NCBI GenBank assembly: GCA_022844565.1
Contig: JALHLK010000049.1
Location: 1-34,322 of the forward strand
Length of the DNA stretch: 34,322 nt
Source: Saprospiraceae bacterium
Lineage (GTDB): Bacteria > Bacteroidota > Bacteroidia > Chitinophagales > Saprospiraceae
Reading direction: 5' to 3'
In this document: in pieces, positions 18,445 through 29,000 of the stretch
Layout of the letters: each line of letters starts with the position of its first letter
How positions within the stretch are numbered: the stretch's first letter is position 1
The notes under the pieces: generated by a model
Databases searched by the model: none
Told to the model about the DNA's origin: nothing
The model's input: the letters and a program-made list of their open reading frames with translations, nothing else
Position numbers and translations under genes: made by a program

Positions 18445-18759
18445 ATGATTACAATGTCTGATTTGGAAAGACTATTTAATGAAAATCAACAAGTAGATGT
18501 TGAAGAGATAACGAGTGATACCCTCAATTCTTATTTATTAGTTTACAATGATGACTATAACACATTTGACTGGGTCATTGAGTGTTTCATTGCAGTTTGT
18601 GGTCATACTGTTGAGCAATCAGAGCAATTGGCTTACATCATACATTACAAAGGCAAAGCAACTGTAAAACAAGGATCATTTGATAAATTACAACCTATTA
18701 AAGACGCCCTCATAGAAAGAGGACTAAGTGCAGTGATAGAAACGAGTGTTGCCAATTAG
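18445..18759 (+). CDS. clpS: ClpS-like adaptor of the ClpAP/ClpCP protease
   Basis: The protein has 104 residues. The core YLLVYNDDYNTFDWVIECF ... HTVEQSEQLAYIIHYKGKA matches ClpS: the NDD motif that holds the alpha-amino group of an N-degron, and the conserved His in IIHYKGKA that lines the same pocket. ClpS delivers proteins with destabilising N-terminal residues to Clp protease. The start could be 18445 or the ATG at 18454. Its last 14 bases overlap the frame of aat, whose enzyme creates such N-degrons. That pairing strongly supports both assignments. Confidence 0.88.
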   Translation: MITMSDLERLFNENQQVDVEEITSDTLNSYLLVYNDDYNTFDWVIECFIAVCGHTVEQSEQLAYIIHYKGKATVKQGSFDKLQPIKDALIERGLSAVIETSVAN

Positions 18760-19498
18760 TCAAGGTGACATCGCTGTAGAAAATGTGATTACACAAAGTC
18801 ATAAAATATTATTAGAAACGGGTGATGGATACCTTCCACACCCGTTTTCTACTTCATCGGATATCGTATTTATGGCTCCATTAAACGATATTGCACAACT
18901 GATTTTCGCTTATAAATATGGTTTCTTTCCATGGTATGAGGTCAACGATTTGGCGGTATTTTTTTATCCTAAAGAAAGATATCTTATCGAGCCATCTAAG
19001 ATAAAAATTCCAAAAAGTATTAACAGCTATTTTAATCAAAAGAAATATAGGATCACCATTGATCAAGATTTTGACAGCGTCATGAGATCTTGTATGGATA
19101 CCATAAGGCCTAATCAAGATGGCACTTGGCTGACTGAAAATTTTATTTTGGCTTATAATACATTACATTTTCTAGGTTTGGCCCATAGCGTAGAAGTTTG
19201 GGATAAAGATGATAATCTTGCAGGTGGACTGTATGGTGTATCTTTTGGTAAAATATTTCATGGCGAATCCATGTTTAGTCTCCAACCTAATGCATCGAGA
19301 TTTGGTTTAATCTCCTTAGCAAAAATTTTAGCGGACAGAGGATTTAGATATATAGATTGCCAAGTTGAAAACCCCTATTTGCAGACTTTTGGTGGGGAAT
19401 CTGTTACAAAAAAGAAATTTTTTCAAATAATGAGAAGTAATCTTTTTGAAGAAACCATTGCAGACAAATGGTCAAATTTTCTTAAATTTTCACAATAA
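18746..19498 (+). CDS. aat: leucyl/phenylalanyl-tRNA--protein transferase
   Basis: The enzyme adds Leu or Phe from aminoacyl-tRNA to proteins with N-terminal Lys or Arg, marking them for ClpS/ClpAP. Family blocks: FAYKYGFFPWY (~53-63), AHSVEVWDKDDNLAGGLYGVSFGKIFHGESMFS and ASRFGLISLAK, then IDCQVENPYLQTFGGE. The frame opens at a GTG (18746) inside the clpS end and has no early ATG; other GTG/TTG codons at 18749 and 18785 are possible starts. The 250-residue length fits the family. Translation is probably coupled to clpS. Confidence 0.92.
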   Translation: MLPISQGDIAVENVITQSHKILLETGDGYLPHPFSTSSDIVFMAPLNDIAQLIFAYKYGFFPWYEVNDLAVFFYPKERYLIEPSKIKIPKSINSYFNQKKYRITIDQDFDSVMRSCMDTIRPNQDGTWLTENFILAYNTLHFLGLAHSVEVWDKDDNLAGGLYGVSFGKIFHGESMFSLQPNASRFGLISLAKILADRGFRYIDCQVENPYLQTFGGESVTKKKFFQIMRSNLFEETIADKWSNFLKFSQ

Positions 19499-19501
19499 AT
19501 T

Positions 19502-20743
19502 ATGGTAGAATACATTAAATATACTTTAGCAAATGGTCTTCGTGTGGTGTTGCATCAAGACACTTCCAGCCCACTTGTTGCCATCAATGTATTGTACAAT
19601 GTCGGATCAAAGCACGAATCGCCAGGTCAAACTGGGCTAACACACCTATTCGAACATTTGATGTTTAGTGGTACCAAGAATATACCAAACTTTGACGACA
19701 TCATCCAGAAAGCTGGTGGCGAAAACAATGCATTTACCAACAATGACTTTACCAATTACTATGATGTACTTCCTAAGGAGAATCTTGAAGTAGGCCTCTG
19801 GTTAGAAGCTGACCGAATGGCCAATATGGTGATTAAACAAAAGCCACTTACTACTCAGAAAAAAGTTGTTATTGAAGAGTTTAAGGAAGTCTGCCTCAAT
19901 GAACCTTATGGCGATATGTGGCATCATCTTGGTGAAATCTTATACCCAAATCATCCTTATAATTGGCCAGTCATAGGCAAGCAACTTGATCATATCGAAA
20001 GTGTAAAATTGAGTGATGCCGTCCAGTTTTATGATAAATTTTACAATCCTAATAACGCTGTACTCAGTATCTGTGGTGATATCAATTATGATGAAATTAG
20101 GCAATTGGTTGATTTGTATTTTGGACATATTGTCAATACCAACAGTGAACCTATTCATGTTATGAGTCAGGGATTGTCAAGTCTTAAAGCACAAGGAAAG
20201 AAGAAAGTTGAGGCTAATGTACCTGCTGATAGTATTATCCTAGCCTTCAAGATGTGTCATAGATTGGATGATAGCTATTATGTTTGTGATTTGTTGACAG
20301 ATATTTTGTCAGAAGGTAGATCGTCTAGGTTGTATCAAAAATTGGTAAAAGACCAAGAGTTATTTTCAAGTATAGATGCCTATATCACGGGTACTACCGA
20401 CGAAGGAGCTTTGGTCATAGAAGGAAAACTCATGAATAATGTCACTGAGGAACTAGGAAGACAAAGCATATTAGATTTGTTGGCAGCATTAAAGAATGAA
20501 TTGATAGACCCAGTGGAGCTTCAAAAAATTAAAAACAAAGCCGAAAGCAATTTAATTTTTTCAGAATCTAGCGTAGTGGGCAAGGCAATGAGCCTCGGCT
20601 ATTACGAATATTTGGGAAATATAGATTTAATCAACGATGAAATTGAACACTATAATAATGTCACCAATATGGATATCAAGCAGATTGCCAATGAACTGTT
20701 AGTTGAGGAGAATATGGTGGAGTTGTATTATAATAAGTGTTAG
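19502..20743 (+). CDS. M16-family zinc metallopeptidase (pitrilysin/processing-peptidase type)
   Basis: The protein has 413 residues. The inverted zinc motif HLFEH (48-52) is followed about 75 residues later by the expected glutamate in VVIEEFKE, and the N-terminal ADNGLRVVLHQD-like strand (ANGLRVVLHQD) is typical. The second half (SSRLYQKLVKDQELFSSI, VVGKAMSLGYYEYLG) is the inactive-domain type that completes the M16 clamp. The size fits the short two-domain forms. No signal peptide is visible from the ATG at 19502, so a cytosolic peptide-degrading role is likely, although Bacteroidota often have exported M16 pairs. It starts 3 bases after aat and ends the plus-strand run. Confidence 0.9.
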   Translation: MVEYIKYTLANGLRVVLHQDTSSPLVAINVLYNVGSKHESPGQTGLTHLFEHLMFSGTKNIPNFDDIIQKAGGENNAFTNNDFTNYYDVLPKENLEVGLWLEADRMANMVIKQKPLTTQKKVVIEEFKEVCLNEPYGDMWHHLGEILYPNHPYNWPVIGKQLDHIESVKLSDAVQFYDKFYNPNNAVLSICGDINYDEIRQLVDLYFGHIVNTNSEPIHVMSQGLSSLKAQGKKKVEANVPADSIILAFKMCHRLDDSYYVCDLLTDILSEGRSSRLYQKLVKDQELFSSIDAYITGTTDEGALVIEGKLMNNVTEELGRQSILDLLAALKNELIDPVELQKIKNKAESNLIFSESSVVGKAMSLGYYEYLGNIDLINDEIEHYNNVTNMDIKQIANELLVEENMVELYYNKC

Positions 20744-20800
20744 TAATTTGCAGTGATACCTGGTGTCTGAAGTTTGCCCGAGGTAAATAGACAGCTCAAA

Positions 20801-20926
20801 AATCACTTACCACGGGTTTCAACCCGTGGCTATTAAGAAAAACGAAATAAGGTTTTGGCGAGATTTTTGCAAAAGCTGCAAAAATCATGACAAAACCCAA
20901 TAACAAATGCTATACTTTAAGACAAT
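20801..20926 (+). repeat. REP/MITE-like double-hairpin element, copy 1
   Basis: First of two direct copies of a ~126-bp sequence. It opens with the perfect palindrome CCACGGGTTTCAACCCGTGG (20810-20829, 9-bp stem). It continues with a second structured segment: GGTTTTG (20851-20857) pairs with CAAAACC (20891-20897), and inside it GATTTTTGCA (20862-20871) pairs with TGCAAAAATC (20877-20886). The CCACGGGTT stem resembles REP elements handled by RAYT (Y1) transposases. No transposase is in the window. Confidence 0.75.
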
Positions 20927-21432
20927 CAATCCTTTTGTCCCACCCCCTCATAGAGTTCGGTCAAAGTAAGCTAAATTTGTATCAAAAATCTGTGAATCCC
21001 ACCCATTTCCACTTACTCAAATGTTAAACTTTTGATTTTTATGAAAAAAAGTATGCAAAAAATTTGTATACTAAAAATTTGTTTATATATATTGCATTCA
21101 AATTTAAAACTTGCTGAAAAACAAAACCCGATGAAAAAGCAGTGACCCGAATTTAGATACGCTATAGAGTTTTTACGGCCAATAAATTTCTTAGCCAAAC
21201 AAACATTCTCATCACCGCTTAGATGCCAAAAATTACGGAGACTTAAGCTCTGTGATTGACGATTGATACGCATGCGATAATGTTTTTTTGCTTTACCCAA
21301 GTCCAAGAGGAAAGCAAAAAAAGAATACTTAGAAACTAGAGAATTTTAGAGATTTACGACTATCCTTTCGCACACCTCCCTTTTAAGCTAAGGTAAAGTG
21401 AGCCAAAAGCAATAGCAACTTACAATGTCAAC
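20927..21432. other. gene-poor stretch between the two repeat copies
   Basis: I see no gene here. A 97-codon minus-strand frame (21013-21306) has low-complexity, F/I/C-rich composition without a recognisable domain. No tRNA-like or CRISPR-like structure was found. The stretch could be the body of a small decayed mobile element, because direct copies of a structured repeat flank it on both sides, but no terminal inverted repeats or transposase remnant is visible. Confidence 0.4.
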
Positions 21433-21557
21433 AATCAATTACCGCGGGTTTCAACCCGTGGCTTATAAAAAAACGAAACAAGGTTTTGGCGAGATTTTTG
21501 CAAACGCTTCAAAAATCATGACAAAACCCAACTACAAATGCTAGACTTTAAGACAAT
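21433..21557 (+). repeat. REP/MITE-like double-hairpin element, copy 2
   Basis: Direct copy of 20801-20926, about nine tenths identical by eye. The palindrome at 21442-21461 has one change that turns an A-T pair into G-T. The inner stem keeps GATTTTTG/CAAAAATC although its loop differs (CAAACGCTT against the loop of copy 1), and the outer GGTTTTG/CAAAACC pairing is kept. The rest of the gap up to the next gene (21558-21738) shows no feature beyond an imperfect inverted repeat CCTAGGTT ... AACCTAAGG at ~21684-21719. Confidence 0.75.
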
Positions 21558-21738
21558 TCTATGGCTCAACACCCTTTAGGCCAAGGTATTGTGGCAAATG
21601 AAAGAACTTCCGACAATTAGAAAGAACAACCATTCAGCACAAGCAGTACCAATTTTCAATCACAAAATTTTTAATCAAGAATCCTAGGTTCGATCGCTAA
21701 TCGTATGTCACAACCTAAGGTACAAATTAAGTAAAAAC

Positions 21739-23010
21739 ATGAAAATTCTAATCACAACCATCCTAACCCTCAACTTCCTGGTCTTAGCGCCCTTTTCCTA
21801 TGCCCAAGGCAAAAAGGACACCACCCGCTATTTATACAAACCCGAGTGGAAAGAAACATTAAAACAAACGCCTAAAGATGCCAAGCGATGGCAAGATTTT
21901 GAGCTCCATGCGCGCATGTACGCTAAGTATGCTGTACCCGAAGAGAAGACACTTCCAATCGTATTTAACATTATAAACGTGGGTGGTGAAACAAAAGTAA
22001 CACCTGAAGGTATAGCCTCACAACTACAAGTACTCAATGACGCCTTCGCAGGAAAAATCAAAGGAGAAAGCAGTAAAATCTTCGAAAGTGCGATAGCTGG
22101 AGATAGTAAAATACGTTTTTGTCAAGGTAGCCCACAAGGAAAAAAAGATGGCATTTACATCGCTAATAAAACCACTGCTTATGACTTAAATAGTTTAAGT
22201 CTAATTTCAGACAAAAAAGAAGGCCTAGAAGGAGCCAAAAAAGATGAATACATCAATGTGTGGGTGACCGAACTACCCGACGAATTAGGAGGCTTCGCCA
22301 TACTACCCGGACATGATGATGCGCGAGATGGTATCTATATTGACCCCGACTTCTTCGGAGTACGAAGGGATCAAAAAGAATACCATAGTGGTAAGACATT
22401 GGTGCATCTGATGGGCCAATACCTGGGTCTACATCCTATTTGGGCGACGGGCGAATGTCAAGATGATGGGGTGGAGGATACACCGATTCATAATGCTCCG
22501 AATATTACATGCTTTGGAGAGGGGCACATCAGCTTATGCTTTGGCCATCCGATGGAAATGGTAGGTAACTTTATGGATAGTAATCCTGATGACTGTGCAT
22601 CTTATTTTACAAAAGGGCAAGTGGCGAGAATGCAGGCAACTCTTGGTGATTTGGGTTATAGGAAAAACCTTTTAAAAGGAGGAAAGCTTTGTGATGGTAA
22701 AGTAAATGAAGAGGAGGAGACAGCCTTACAAAGTCGTAATAAGATTGATAAACTTGATTTCAATCTAGTGCCTAATCCAGCTCAAAATAGTGTAGAAGTT
22801 TTTCTCTTTTTACCCAATACAAAAGCTGAAATAAAAGTAGAAGTGTATAATTCTTTAAATCAAATTATGCATCAGGAAGGCATCAATGCTTTTGGAGAAC
22901 ACAAAGGGATTTATAAAATCAACACCACTTCATATCCTAATGGCAATTACTATGTCACAGTAAAATCTGGTAATGAAGTTGCCACAAAAACCTTAATCTG
23001 TATAAAATAA
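21739..23010 (+). CDS. secreted M43 (pappalysin/cytophagalysin)-like protein with broken zinc motif and T9SS sorting domain
   Basis: The protein has 423 residues: signal peptide (MKILITTILTLNFLVLAPFSYAQ), an M43-like domain (~70-310), and a C-terminal type IX secretion sorting domain (~335-423: FNLVPNPAQNSVEVFL ... YKINTTSYPNGNYYVTV). The M43 scaffold is clear: IPIV-like strand LPIVFNII, SQLQVLNDAF, DDGVEDTP after the active site, and the Met-turn region GNFMDSNPDDC with FTKGQVARM. Yet the expected HExGHxLGLxH reads HLMGQYLGLHP (H223-). The catalytic Glu is Leu, the second His is Gln and the third His is one position early. It is therefore probably not a working protease. It lies 28 bases upstream of rhs and is likely co-transcribed. 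Confidence 0.85.
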   Translation: MKILITTILTLNFLVLAPFSYAQGKKDTTRYLYKPEWKETLKQTPKDAKRWQDFELHARMYAKYAVPEEKTLPIVFNIINVGGETKVTPEGIASQLQVLNDAFAGKIKGESSKIFESAIAGDSKIRFCQGSPQGKKDGIYIANKTTAYDLNSLSLISDKKEGLEGAKKDEYINVWVTELPDELGGFAILPGHDDARDGIYIDPDFFGVRRDQKEYHSGKTLVHLMGQYLGLHPIWATGECQDDGVEDTPIHNAPNITCFGEGHISLCFGHPMEMVGNFMDSNPDDCASYFTKGQVARMQATLGDLGYRKNLLKGGKLCDGKVNEEEETALQSRNKIDKLDFNLVPNPAQNSVEVFLFLPNTKAEIKVEVYNSLNQIMHQEGINAFGEHKGIYKINTTSYPNGNYYVTVKSGNEVATKTLICIK

Positions 23011-23038
23011 TCTCAGTCACATTTCAAAAGTAAAAGTT

Positions 23039-26000
23039 ATGAAAAAGATATATATATTATTAACTACCTTGATAATTGGTAGTGTGATGAATAGTACAAG
23101 TTTATTCGCGCAACCAAATGCAGGCTCGGTATCCACAAGCAGTATGGGTACAGCGGTAGGTGAATTTACAGGTACGCTCAATCTGAATTTTCCATTAGCA
23201 TCTGCGAGTAATGGGAATGTAGGTGCCGGTCTTACCTTGGGGTACATTGGGACCGGGTATAAGCCCAATAGCCCATCATCGGAAGTAGGGATGGATTGGT
23301 ACATGAGCACTGGATTTTCGGTGACTAGGCAAATTATGCATTTGCCAGATGAATACAATCCAGCATTTAATGGGTATGGAGATGATAATTATGATTCTTC
23401 AATTAATTGTAATCTAGCTGATGGAGAAATGGATTTATATACATTCAATGGTTTTGGTCAATCAATTAATTTTACTGTCAATGTGGATAGTGCAACAGTT
23501 TTTATAATAAATCAAACTGAAATAAAAATTATTCCTTTAATGATAAATACTTCATTTGGCCCTAAGGTTGACCAATTTCAAATTATAAATATAGACGGTA
23601 ACTTAGTCACATTAACACCAATTCACCAAGAATTGCGAGACATAAAATATGGAAATTGTTCCAATCCTCCAATATTTAACAATCAAAATTTTGAAATTAC
23701 AACATTATGGAGCCCGATTTCTATTCAAGGGTATGATTTGAACTCAAATAGGATAGATTTTATATACGATTCTGCATTTAGACAATATCAATTTCAAGGA
23801 TTGGATATTGACGTTATTAAAGGAAGAAATAAACAGCTTCTAAGTATTAGGGGGTTAAATGATACAATAGATGTAAATTATCTTCAACGCTTTGATATAA
23901 CATCGACAGGAAGTAATGGCGTTCAAGGTAAATTGTCAAGTGTCTATTACAAAAATTCAAGTTTATGTTACTATTATGAAATTAATTCAGATTTTTATGG
24001 GGCTACTACAAGTAACGCACATCAAATAAGGTTGAATTCAATTCAAAAGAAAGCATGTGACAATTCAATTATGGAGCCTAGAATAGATTTTACTTATTTA
24101 AATAATAATCAAGTATCAAAAAATATAACTGGTATAGATCATTGGGGTTTCAGAAATCAACATGATGCTAATAACGCAGACAATATGATTCCAACTGAAT
24201 TTGGCGGAGGTGCAAATAGAAGTATTGATACAACAAGGGTTAGAGATGGTATACTAACCTCTGTCAAAGACGTCAATGGTAAAACAACTACCTTTACCTA
24301 CGAACCACATAGGATAGCGGTCAGTCCCAATACAGTTAATGCTGGGTCAGTGAGTATATGTAATATTACAACGACATGCACCTACCCAGCTACAAGCACC
24401 AATTGGATCATGATGAATTACAATACAGGTACTCAGGTAGATGGTACAGTAGGTGTCAACTCAGTCTACGGCAACTACAACAGTAGTGTAACACTTACCT
24501 TCTTTAGAGGTAATTTGGGAAGTACTATTCAGATTACTAGAAGTTGGAATGCATATTCAGTGGGTGGTCAGACTTATACTTCATTTAAACTGGCTGATTT
24601 ATTAGACAATAGTGGTAATCCTTTTTTTGTAAGTGGATTTACTTATCATGTCCAAATGACAGGAGTGAATGTATCAGCACAGATGAACTATACCTACCTC
24701 ACTCCTGGTGTGCAAGTAGTAGGAGGTGTACGTATAAAAAGCATCAATGAAGGGGGTGAAATAACTAATTATGACTATACTAATGGTATGTTGTACAACG
24801 AACCTAATTATTACGAAAAATTTCCTACCAGATGGGTTACTGCTCATCATCAGACCCTCAACCTCAACTATATGTCTGGTGCCCATATAGGATATGGAGA
24901 AGTGACGGTGTCAAAATCTGGCTTGGGTAGGACGGTTTCAAAATTTAAGACAACCTTTACAAAAGAAGTGTTGAGTGGTAAGCGAAATGTGTGCGATTTG
25001 CTCATACAAGGTATTGGCAATCTAGAAAGCAAAACTATATTTGATCATGGAAATACAGAAATATCTAAAGATATATTTACTTACAGAGTAGATATACTCA
25101 ATTATGGAATTTCAAATAACCGTGTTTTACAAAAGACAAACTGTAATATTTTTGGATTTAACTGCACTTTTTGGGCTATTAGATATAGATATCAACAATT
25201 CTTACATCGTCCATTGAGTAAGACTTCCTCTATGTATGGTAAATTAACTTCTGTAACTACTTATGAATACAATCACAGCCATACCATACAGCCAAGTGTA
25301 GTAAAAACAAATTCTCAAGGTAATGAAACATTGGTTTATACGAATTATACAACTGATTTTTGGGCTAACTCAGATGTTAAAAATACCCTAATGGCCAAAA
25401 ATATAAAAGTTCCATTTTCTACTTCAGAATGGAGAAATAGTAAACCAATTAGATCCCAAAGAACTGACTGGTCATACTACAGTGCCTCGGGTTCGTTTGT
25501 GGGTAATGGAGGCTTCTCCAATCCAGCAAATATTGTGCGACCAAGTACATTGTATAAAGTAGATTGTGATGGGGTGAGCTCAACCTGTGCTGCCGAGTAT
25601 CCCGATCACTATTATCATGCGTATACATTAGAAGGCCAAGTTTCTGTCGATCAAAAACCCAACTGGCCGCAAAATGTTTATACCTATAATCGAAAAAGAT
25701 TAGCAACTTCCACAACCAACGGATTTGTGAAATCCACGACTTACTATGCTAATTCATACCTTGTGAGTAGGATCACTAATCCTGATGGTACCTTTACAGA
25801 TTACGAATATGACAAATTGGGTAGATTGCTAAAGCAAACGGAACAACCGTCTAATAATAGGATAGAGTATGAGTATTTTTATTCAAATGTAAGCCCATTT
25901 TACAATATCGTTGTCACAAAAGCCATCACTCCAATAGCTGTTAATGGTATGACGACTAGAGAAACCCGACAATTCTTTAATAATCATGGACGATTGATTC

Positions 26001-29000
26001 AGACACTTCAAAGATTTCAACCGACAGGGCAAGACATAGCTGATTTCATAGAATACGACGCAAATGGCAGAAAAATCAGAGATTATTTACCATATATAGG
26101 CACAAGCAGTGCAGGTAATTTAATTCCATTACCTTCAGGTACTGGTTACACAGAGACCAAATATGAATCTTCGCCATTATCACGCATCACGGAGGTTATT
26201 CCCCCCGGCTGGCATGCAACCAAATATGAATATGGATTGAACAATGCAACAGATAATGTGAAAAATCCCCAAAATGTGACCTCAGGCTTGTTTAATTTAT
26301 GGCCAGCTGACAATCTTTTTAAAGAGACAGTCATCGATGGCAATGGTAATAAAGTGATTAAATTTACTGATTTCTCAGGCAAATTGGTTTGCAGTCGTCA
26401 AACAGACTTTACGGATTCATCCACAGGTGGAAAAAGAAAGGATACCTATACGCAGTATGATAATAAAAATCGTCCAATCAAAATTTATCCTCCAGGAGCA
26501 ACAGAGACCACTACTGCTCAGCAATATGATTATACTTATGATACAAAAGACCGTATGACAGCTAAGAAAATTCCTTCTAAAGGGTGGATGAATTATTATT
26601 ACAATGCACGAGATCTTCTTGCAGTAGCAAAAGATGCTAAGAATCAACACACTACCTACGAATACAATACGGATGGGCAAGTGACAAAAGTATCATTAAG
26701 TGCGACCTTACCGACCAATTTAGAATCACCTACTAATACAAGTGACTTACTCAAAGAATTTGCCTATGGTACTACAGGTATAGAAAAAGGCAAGTTGCAA
26801 TGGCAAAGAGTACGTGTCTTAGGGAGTACTGCCATGATCAAAAGTAGAATGATTTATGATAGCAGAGGAAGACTGTGGAAGGTTGCCTCTTCCAATCATA
26901 AAAACACAGCAGACTTGATGTCGTATACAATGGCTCAAAACATTTCTTTAGATGATACATTGACCAACGGTTATGACCAAGTGAGTAATCTACAATTTAT
27001 CAAAATGCGCAATAAACCAAGTAGTGCCCTCACGGTGAATTATACGACTACCAATACATTTGACCATATGTATAGATTAAGAACGGAGACTTTTGCATAT
27101 AGTTTGAATGCAAACCCAGATACAAGTCAACTGATAGCTAACTATTCATACAATCACAGGAACGAACTAATTCAAAATGTGCAAGGAGGCGGGTTGCAAA
27201 CGTTAGATTATTTTTATAAGAGCAATGGTATGTTGGATAGTCTAAACAACTTAGCCTTATCAGCTAATGATTTATTTCATTACCATATTACGTATGATAA
27301 TCCAATAATGGGCGGCACCAATACGTTAAGAAAAAACGGAGACATCAGTAATATCAGATACAAAGTGAAAAATGGAGTGACACGATTGAATGAATATCGG
27401 TATGATGAGTACAGTCAGCTGACCAAGTCTATCTATTATGAGCTGAGTGGCAGTACTTATACTTCGAATGGAAGATTTAACGAAGACTTCACTTATCATA
27501 CAAATGGTAGAATCAATACGGTATTGCGTAATGGACATACGCTCAACAACCAAAGCTCTTTTCAAATAGATAATCTTAGCTATCTATACACGGGTGATAA
27601 TATCAGATTACAACGAGTACAAGAAGCCAATACAAGCAATAACAATACACAGGGCCACAATCAAAGAACATCAGTAAGCACAGCTCTTATCTACGATCAA
27701 TGCGGCAATGTGACCACCGATCTCCATCGTGCCATATCCACCATAAGCTATAACCATTTACATTTACCAACAGTAGTACTTAGATCGGATAATAGCAAGC
27801 TAGAGATGACCTACGACGCAGACGGATACCTTCTATGCCGCAAAACTTTTGCAGCAGGAGGAGGGATAATAGAAACACGCGACTACATCGGTGGCATAGA
27901 ATTGGTCAACAACGATGTAAACCAAATCAACCACAGCCAAGGTCGCTTACAAAAACATCTAGGTGCATATCGACATGAATATGTGATCAAAGATCATTTG
28001 GGTAATACCAGAGTGGTATATTTCAATAATGGAGGCACAGCCACTATTATCGATGAAAACCACTATTACGCATATGGTATGGAGTACGGAGGTTTTGCCA
28101 AGACAAGTGGTACCATTACATACAACTATATGTTTAATGGCATAGAGCGATCAGAAAGCTTCAACCTAGACTTTGCTTTCTATCGTGGCTTAGACCCAGT
28201 ATTGGGTGTATGGATGCAAGTCGATCCGAAAGCAGAGCAGGTGATAGGAATGTATCCCTATTGTGCTATGGGTAACAATCCGATCTCGCAGATGGATCCG
28301 GATGGGGATTTACCATTTTTAGCGGTAATGGGCTTGATTGCAAAAGGTGCTGCAATTGGAGTCGTCACTAATGGATTAAATAATGTTCATTATGGGAAAG
28401 CCTTTTTCAATGGAGCTGGAAAAGCTGCTCTGTGGGGAGCAATTAGTGCAAGTGTGAGTTTTGGAATAGGAGAATTATTTCCTACAGAAACTTTAATAAA
28501 TGAATTTGCTAGAGCTGGGGCACATTCACTGGCACAAGGTACAATGAGCCATTTACAGGGAGGTGATTTCTGGCATGGTGCAGCAAGTGGAGGTATATCT
28601 TCTTTAGGTGGATCTGCTATGAAATCACTTGAGTTTAGCGATCATGCTATGACGATTGGCAGTGCTGCTTTAGGAGGTTTAGGTAGCAAAATAGCAGGTG
28701 GTGACTTTTGGCAAGGGTTTGGTACGGGAATGGCTGTTGGGGGATTTAATCATGAGATGCATAAGGCAATTCAATCATATATTACAGATGCACAACTTAA
28801 AAAGATTTATAAAAACTACCCAAAAGCCGAGGAGGTAACTAGAGATCAGCTTTTTGAGAAAATTGGAGGACCTTTGAAGGATTGGTATGAAAAAGATCCG
28901 GACATCTTAGCAAATACTTGTGCGATTAGACTAAGCTATGCTTTAAATAAATCTGGATATTTAATTGAGAAAAGCAGTAGTACTTTTAATGGGTCTGATG

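Noticed and set aside
21013-21306. 97-codon minus-strand open frame in the gene-poor gap
   Set aside because: Phe/Ile/Cys-rich translation of AT-rich DNA with no domain, no conserved start context and no partner genes.
20801-21557. CRISPR array
   Set aside because: Only two long copies ~500 bases apart with no regular short spacers and no cas genes.
26146-26680. Minus-strand open frames within rhs
   Set aside because: Shadow frames of the long rhs gene with no domain or composition of a real protein.
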